DNA of 64,000 nt from an uncultured Eubacteriales bacterium. Lineage in GTDB: Bacteria > Bacillota > Clostridia > Christensenellales > Aristaeellaceae. The translations under genes and the position numbers were made by a program. Position 1 is the first letter of the stretch, and each line of letters begins with the position of its first letter. Below are positions 60,305 through 64,000 of this stretch, in pieces. Under the pieces are notes generated by a model. It was not told where the DNA came from. It worked only from the letters and a program-made list of their open reading frames with translations, and ran no database searches. The DNA lies in contig CADCHI010000031.1 in NCBI GenBank assembly GCA_902801165.1, positions 45,529 to 109,528 of the forward strand, read 5' to 3'.

Positions 60305-60853
60305 TTACTTCTTACCGGCTTTGCCTTCCTTATGGCGGACATACTCGTTCTCATAGCGAATGCCCTTGCCATGATACGGCTCCGGCTTGCGGATGGCGCG
60401 GATGTCGGCGGCCACAGCGCCGACCAGCTGCTTGTCGATGCCCTTGACGGTGAAGTTCACGTTGCTCTTGTCCACGTCGAACTCGATGCCGGCGGGAGCG
60501 TCAACGATCACCGGATGGGAGAAGCCGATGGCGATGTTCAGCTGATTCTTGTTCCACTCAGCCACACGCCAGCCGACGCCTTCGATGTGCAGTTTCTTCT
60601 CGAAGCCCTGGGTTACACCGACAACCATGTTGTGGATCAGGGACCGGTACAAACCATGCATCGAGCGGTGGGGCTTGCTGTCGGACGGGCGGGAGACGAT
60701 CACTTCGTTGCCAACCTGCTCGACCTTGATATCCTTATTAACCTTCTGACTCAGTTCACCCTTGGGGCCCTTGACCGTCACGTTGTTGTCGTCCGCGATG
60801 GTAACGGTGACGCCGGCGGGAACCGGAATCGGAAGTCTACCGATTCGACTCAT
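60305..60853 (-). CDS. rplF: 50S ribosomal protein L6
   Basis: A 182-residue L6 with the usual two related domains; [19 protein letters not shown] starts it, and the C-terminal signature [20 protein letters not shown] is present. It lies near the factor-binding site of the large subunit. Complete. Confidence 0.98.
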   Translation of the reverse strand: MSRIGRLPIPVPAGVTVTIADDNNVTVKGPKGELSQKVNKDIKVEQVGNEVIVSRPSDSKPHRSMHGLYRSLIHNMVVGVTQGFEKKLHIEGVGWRVAEWNKNQLNIAIGFSHPVIVDAPAGIEFDVDKSNVNFTVKGIDKQLVGAVAADIRAIRKPEPYHGKGIRYENEYVRHKEGKAGKK

Positions 60854-60874
60854 TCTAGTGCACCTCCAAATTTG

Positions 60875-61276
60875 TTACCAGATATAGGCCAGAACTTCGC
60901 CGCCGACACCCGCGTTGCGGGCTTCCTTGTCGGTCATCACGCCCTTGGACGTGGAAACGATGGCGATACCCAGGCCGCCCAGGACCTTCGGGATCTCGCT
61001 GCTCCTGGCGTAAACGCGCAGTCCGGGCTTGGAAATGCGCTTGAGGCCCTTGATGACGGACTCCTTGCCCTGAGCGTACTTCAGAGTCACCTTGATCTGG
61101 CTCTGAACGCCGTCATCGATATAATCAACAGACTTGATGTAGCCTTCATCCAGCAGAATCTTCGCGATTGCCTTCTTCATGTTGGAAGCGGGAATCGTTA
61201 CGCTGTCGTGCCTGGCAATAAGGCCATTACGGATTCTGGTGAGCATATCCGCGATGGGATCATTAATAACAGCCAT
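60875..61276 (-). CDS. rpsH: 30S ribosomal protein S8
   Basis: A 133-residue S8, a primary 16S rRNA binder that in other bacteria represses the spc operon. [20 protein letters not shown] begins the family region, and the end [20 protein letters not shown] is the RNA-binding signature. Complete. Confidence 0.98.
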   Translation of the reverse strand: MAVINDPIADMLTRIRNGLIARHDSVTIPASNMKKAIAKILLDEGYIKSVDYIDDGVQSQIKVTLKYAQGKESVIKGLKRISKPGLRVYARSSEIPKVLGGLGIAIVSTSKGVMTDKEARNAGVGGEVLAYIW

Positions 61277-61292
61277 TTCGTTACCTCCTTAA

Positions 61293-61478
61293 TTACCAGC
61301 TGGCCTTGCGCACGCCCGGGATCTGGCCGGCATAGGCCAGTTCGCGGAAGCAAATGCGGCATACGCCGTACTTGCGCAGAACGGAGTGCGGACGGCCGCA
61401 GATGCGGCAGCGGGTGTAAGCGCGGGTAGAAAACTTTGCGGGCCTGGCCTGCTTAATCTTCATGCTTGTCTTAGCCAC
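61293..61478 (-). CDS. rpsZ: 30S ribosomal protein S14, zinc-binding type
   Basis: A 61-residue S14 of the short, zinc form. The four zinc cysteines are in CRICGRPH and CRICFRELA, and the end IPGVRKASW is typical. This form is standard in Firmicutes spc operons; a second zinc-free paralogue, if any, is not in the window. Confidence 0.98.
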   Translation of the reverse strand: MAKTSMKIKQARPAKFSTRAYTRCRICGRPHSVLRKYGVCRICFRELAYAGQIPGVRKASW

Positions 61479-61497
61479 GTTGAATTTCCTCCTTCAA

Positions 61498-62040
61498 TCA
61501 GGCCTGCTGGAACGGCATGCCCAGAAGGCGGAGCAGTTCCTTGGCTTCCTCATCGGTCTTGGCGGTGGTGACGAAGATCATCTCCATGCCGCGGATCTTT
61601 TCAACCTTGTCGTACTCGATCTCGGGGAAAATCAGCTGCTCGCGGACGCCCAGGCTGTAGTTGCCGCGGCCGTCGAAGGCCTTGGCAGACACGCCGCGGA
61701 AGTCGCGCACGCGGGGAAGCACGATGCTGACCAGCTTGTCGGTGAACTCATACATGCGGTCGCCGCGCAGAGTCACCTTCGCGCCGACGTTCATGCCGGC
61801 ACGCAGCTTGAAGTTTGCGATGGACTTCTTCGCCTTGGTGACCAGGGGCTTCTGGCCGGCGATGATGGTGAGCTCTTCGACAGCCTGCTCCAGCGCCTTG
61901 GCATTGTCCTTGCAATCGCCCAGGCCCATATTGATGACGATCTTCTCCAGGCGCGGAATCTCCATCACGTTCTTGTACTCGAAGCGCTGCTGGAGCGCCG
62001 GCACAACTTCCGCGCGGTACTTATCCTTTAATCTAGCCAC
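61498..62040 (-). CDS. rplE: 50S ribosomal protein L5
   Basis: A 180-residue L5, which binds 5S rRNA and contacts the P-site t[20 protein letters not shown] and [19 protein letters not shown] are conserved, as is the ending [16 protein letters not shown]. Complete. Confidence 0.98.
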   Translation of the reverse strand: MARLKDKYRAEVVPALQQRFEYKNVMEIPRLEKIVINMGLGDCKDNAKALEQAVEELTIIAGQKPLVTKAKKSIANFKLRAGMNVGAKVTLRGDRMYEFTDKLVSIVLPRVRDFRGVSAKAFDGRGNYSLGVREQLIFPEIEYDKVEKIRGMEMIFVTTAKTDEEAKELLRLLGMPFQQA

Positions 62041-62061
62041 TGTGCTAATCCTCCCTTAACA

Positions 62062-62412
62062 TCAGTTGTCAAAGACCGCTTTGCACTTCTTGCACACGCG
62101 GCGCTTGCGGCGGGACATCTTGCCCTCGCCTTCGATAAACACATGGCCGATACGAGTGGGCTGGCCGCACTTGGGGCATATGACCATCACGTTGGAGGCG
62201 CTGATGGGCGCTTCCTTCTCGATGATGCCGCCGGGCATGCCCTGTCCGCGGGGCTTCTGGTGCTTCTTCACCATGTTCATGCCTTCGACGATGATCCGGC
62301 CGGTCTCGGGGAAGACCTTCTGAACCTTGCCAGTGTTGTCCTTCTTGTTCTTGTCCTCGCCGGAGATGACCTTGACGGTATCGCCGACTTTCACTTTGAG
62401 CTTAACTGCCAT
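62062..62412 (-). CDS. rplX: 50S ribosomal protein L24
   Basis: A 116-residue L24, an assembly initiator near the exit tunnel. The KOW motif is at the N-terminus (KVKVGDTVKVISGEDKNKK). A cysteine pair (CPKCGQPTRIG) and a second (CKKCKAVF) at the C-terminal half could bind zinc; such pairs occur in many bacterial L24 proteins. Complete. Confidence 0.98.
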   Translation of the reverse strand: MAVKLKVKVGDTVKVISGEDKNKKDNTGKVQKVFPETGRIIVEGMNMVKKHQKPRGQGMPGGIIEKEAPISASNVMVICPKCGQPTRIGHVFIEGEGKMSRRKRRVCKKCKAVFDN

Positions 62413-62425
62413 GGTTGCACCTCCA

Positions 62426-62794
62426 TTAAAGCACTTCGGGCGCCAGCGAAACGATCTTCATATAATCCTTTTCGCGGAGCTCGCGAGCCACGGGCCCAAA
62501 GATGCGGGTGCCCCTGGGCTGCTTCTGTTCGTTGATGATGACGGCGGCATTGTCGTCGAAGCGGATATAGGTGCCGTCGGGACGACGATACTGCTTGCGC
62601 GTGCGAACGATAACGGCCTTGACGACCTCGCCCTTCTTCACGGTGCCGCCGGGAGTGGCGGACTTGACGGAAGCGACGATGACATCGCCAACGCTGCCGG
62701 TGCGGCGGAAAGAGCCGCCCAGCACGCGGAAGCACATGATTTCCTTTGCGCCGGAATTATCGGCCACCTTCAAACGGGTTTGAGGCTGAATCAT
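62426..62794 (-). CDS. rplN: 50S ribosomal protein L14
   Basis: A 122-residue L14, which forms an inter-subunit bridge. [20 protein letters not shown] and the RNA-binding segment [14 protein letters not shown] are standard. Complete. Confidence 0.98.
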   Translation of the reverse strand: MIQPQTRLKVADNSGAKEIMCFRVLGGSFRRTGSVGDVIVASVKSATPGGTVKKGEVVKAVIVRTRKQYRRPDGTYIRFDDNAAVIINEQKQPRGTRIFGPVARELREKDYMKIVSLAPEVL

Positions 62795-62851
62795 ATTATA
62801 ACTTCCTCCTTGTGGGTGTTCGCGGGGCCCTTGCGGCCTCCGCTATGCGGC

Positions 62852-63112
62852 TTACTTCGCCTTCTCGATGATCTCAACCAGACGCCAGTGCTTGTCCTTG
62901 GACAGCGGGCGGGTCTCCATGATCTTCACGGTATCGCCGATGCCGCACTGGTTCTCTTCGTCATGAACCTTGATCTTGTTGGTGCGGTTCATGATCTTGC
63001 CATACAGCGGGTGCTTGACGCGGGTGCGAATCGCGACGACGATGGTCTTGTCCATCTTGTCGGAAACAACCACGCCGGTACGAGTCTTGCGCATGCCTCT
63101 TACTTCAGCCAT
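62852..63112 (-). CDS. rpsQ: 30S ribosomal protein S17
   Basis: An 86-residue OB-fold protein that binds the 5-prime domain of 16S r[23 protein letters not shown] and [20 protein letters not shown] are the family motifs. Complete. Confidence 0.98.
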   Translation of the reverse strand: MAEVRGMRKTRTGVVVSDKMDKTIVVAIRTRVKHPLYGKIMNRTNKIKVHDEENQCGIGDTVKIMETRPLSKDKHWRLVEIIEKAK

Positions 63113-63133
63113 TTTCAGTTGCCTCCTTTCGCG

Positions 63134-63349
63134 TTACGCCTTCTTCTCGGCCAGCTCGCGCTGACGGATGACGGTCTTGACCCGCGCGATGCTCTTCTTG
63201 CAGTCGCGGATGGCCGCGGTATTCTGCAGCTGACCGGTCGCCAGCTGGAAGCGCAGGTTGAACAGCTCGCTCTTCTTATCCTTCAGATCGGTGTCGAGCT
63301 CAGCCATGGTCTTGGCCTGCAGGGCCTTCAGTTCGTCCTTGGTTTTCAC
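63134..63349 (-). CDS. rpmC: 50S ribosomal protein L29
   Basis: A 71-residue two-helix protein at the exit tunnel, slightly longer than the usual 65. [20 protein letters not shown] and [16 protein letters not shown] are typical. It overlaps the rplP stop codon by four bases. Confidence 0.97.
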   Translation of the reverse strand: MKTKDELKALQAKTMAELDTDLKDKKSELFNLRFQLATGQLQNTAAIRDCKKSIARVKTVIRQRELAEKKA

Positions 63350-63735
63350 TGCTCTTCACCACCTATCTCAGTCTCGGCAGCTTCCTTCACGGCTTCACGC
63401 TTGATGAACTTGGTCGTGATGGGCAGCTTGTGGGCAGCCAGGCGCAGGGCCTCGCGAGCCACTTCCTCGGGGATGCCGGCCATCTCAAACAGCACACGGC
63501 CGGGCTTGATAACGGACACCCAGTACTCCGGGGCGCCCTTACCGGAACCCATTCGGGTCTCAGCGGGCTTGGCGGTGATGGGCTTATCCGGGAAGATCTT
63601 GATCCAGACCTGGCCGCCACGCTTGGTGCGGCGGGTCATGGCCTGACGGGCAGCCTCAATCTGGTTGGAGGTCACCCAGCCGGGCTGGGTCGCCACCTGC
63701 TGCTTGCGGTGCTTGACTCTCTTGGGCATCAGCAT
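63346..63735 (-). CDS. rplP: 50S ribosomal protein L16, lacking an internal segment
   Basis: L16 helps form the A-site tRNA pocket. The start [13 protein letters not shown] and the core from [20 protein letters not shown] to [12 protein letters not shown] are normal. Family members have about 21 more residues between them (RGRMKGKATRGN...GLxAxE-like). The total of 129 residues is kept up only by a C-terminal extension ([16 protein letters not shown]). The loss keeps frame (about 63 bases). It is either a real deletion of a conserved loop or an assembly error. GGAGGCAATTAAGTC precedes the ATG. Confidence 0.94.
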   Translation of the reverse strand: MLMPKRVKHRKQQVATQPGWVTSNQIEAARQAMTRRTKRGGQVWIKIFPDKPITAKPAETRMGSGKGAPEYWVSVIKPGRVLFEMAGIPEEVAREALRLAAHKLPITTKFIKREAVKEAAETEIGGEEQ

Positions 63736-63738
63736 GAC

Positions 63739-64000
63739 TTAATTGCCTCCTTCCTTACGCTCAGTGCGCTCGCCGCGGGGCGCGCGATCGCCGCGCGGGC
63801 CACGGTCGTTTCTGTCGTTCCTTCTGCGGTCACCGCGGCCGGCGAAGGGGCTCTTCACGTCGGTGTAGCCGGCGAGCACCTTCTTGCCGTTCTGCGGCAG
63901 AACCTGGCCCTTGTAGATCCACACCTTGACGCCGATGCGGCCGTAGGTCGTCTTGGCCTCGCAGAAGCCATAGTCGATGTTGGCGCGCAGGGTCTGCAGC
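63739..64000 (-). CDS. rpsC: 30S ribosomal protein S3 (partial, C-terminal end)
   Basis: Only the last 86 codons are in the window. [36 protein letters not shown] are the S3 C-domain, which helps form the mRNA entry site. A basic, Arg/Asp/Gly-rich tail ([20 protein letters not shown]) follows, common in GC-rich Firmicutes. The rest of the S10 operon lies beyond the right edge. Confidence 0.97.
   Translation of the reverse strand, partial: LQTLRANIDYGFCEAKTTYGRIGVKVWIYKGQVLPQNGKKVLAGYTDVKSPFAGRGDRRRNDRNDRGPRGDRAPRGERTERKEGGN

Overview
The window reads as a stretch of chromosome from a GC-rich, Gram-positive bacterium of the class Clostridia, possibly a gut or rumen relative of the Christensenellales; the exact lineage is inference. 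The evidence is the ylm/divIVA division cluster, Soj/Spo0J partition genes, flotillin FloA with NfeD, LytTR-type regulation, secreted glycoside hydrolases, and a ribosomal S10-spc-alpha superoperon that also carries adk, map, infA and a KOW-domain gene. No tRNA, rRNA or CRISPR array was seen.

Layout. 1-7000 (minus strand): end of an XRE-type membrane regulator, then rluD-like and lspA genes, a small intergenic repeat, and the cell-division cluster divIVA-ylmH-yggT-sepF-yggS-HlyD-like. 7170-8084: lgt on the plus strand, from promoters arranged back to back. 8085-8480: repeat-rich DNA. 8477-12196: a small tyrosine phosphatase, a GH5 endoglucanase, a nitroreductase and an M20 amidohydrolase. 12478-13584: an Ldh-family dehydrogenase. 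13684-21251: a seven-gene iron-uptake operon (FTR1 permease, P19, DUF2318 Fe-S membrane protein, two FtsX-type permeases, an ABC ATPase, an FMN-binding lipoprotein). 21651-24397: a DUF308 protein and polyphosphate kinase.

24642-30337 (plus strand): a phosphofructokinase gene broken by a short deletion, a RAYT transposase between two palindromes, a radical SAM enzyme, and a LytTR-DUF3021-ABC exporter operon preceded by a textbook LytTR direct-repeat site. 30412-35691: a 1759-residue secreted repeat protein. 35973-37373: a ParB-like/HAD gene and a HAD gene, both broken by single-base shifts. 37545-42412: a domain-permuted GH3 beta-glucosidase, an MFS transporter and a phosphodiesterase. 42504-51617: tldD/pmbA, a LytTR response regulator, floA-nfeD, a Nudix enzyme, parB and soj. 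51784-64000: the alpha, spc and S10 ribosomal genes, all on the minus strand, running off the right edge inside rpsC.

Three of the most conserved genes (pfkA, rpsM, rplP) lack short internal segments. This is either real and odd or a sign that the assembled sequence has small deletions, and it should be settled before the window is used for functional claims. No clearly new multi-gene system was found. The best leads are the LytTR-controlled exporter operon, the iron operon with a duplicated FTR1 sensor domain, and the ParB-HAD locus.
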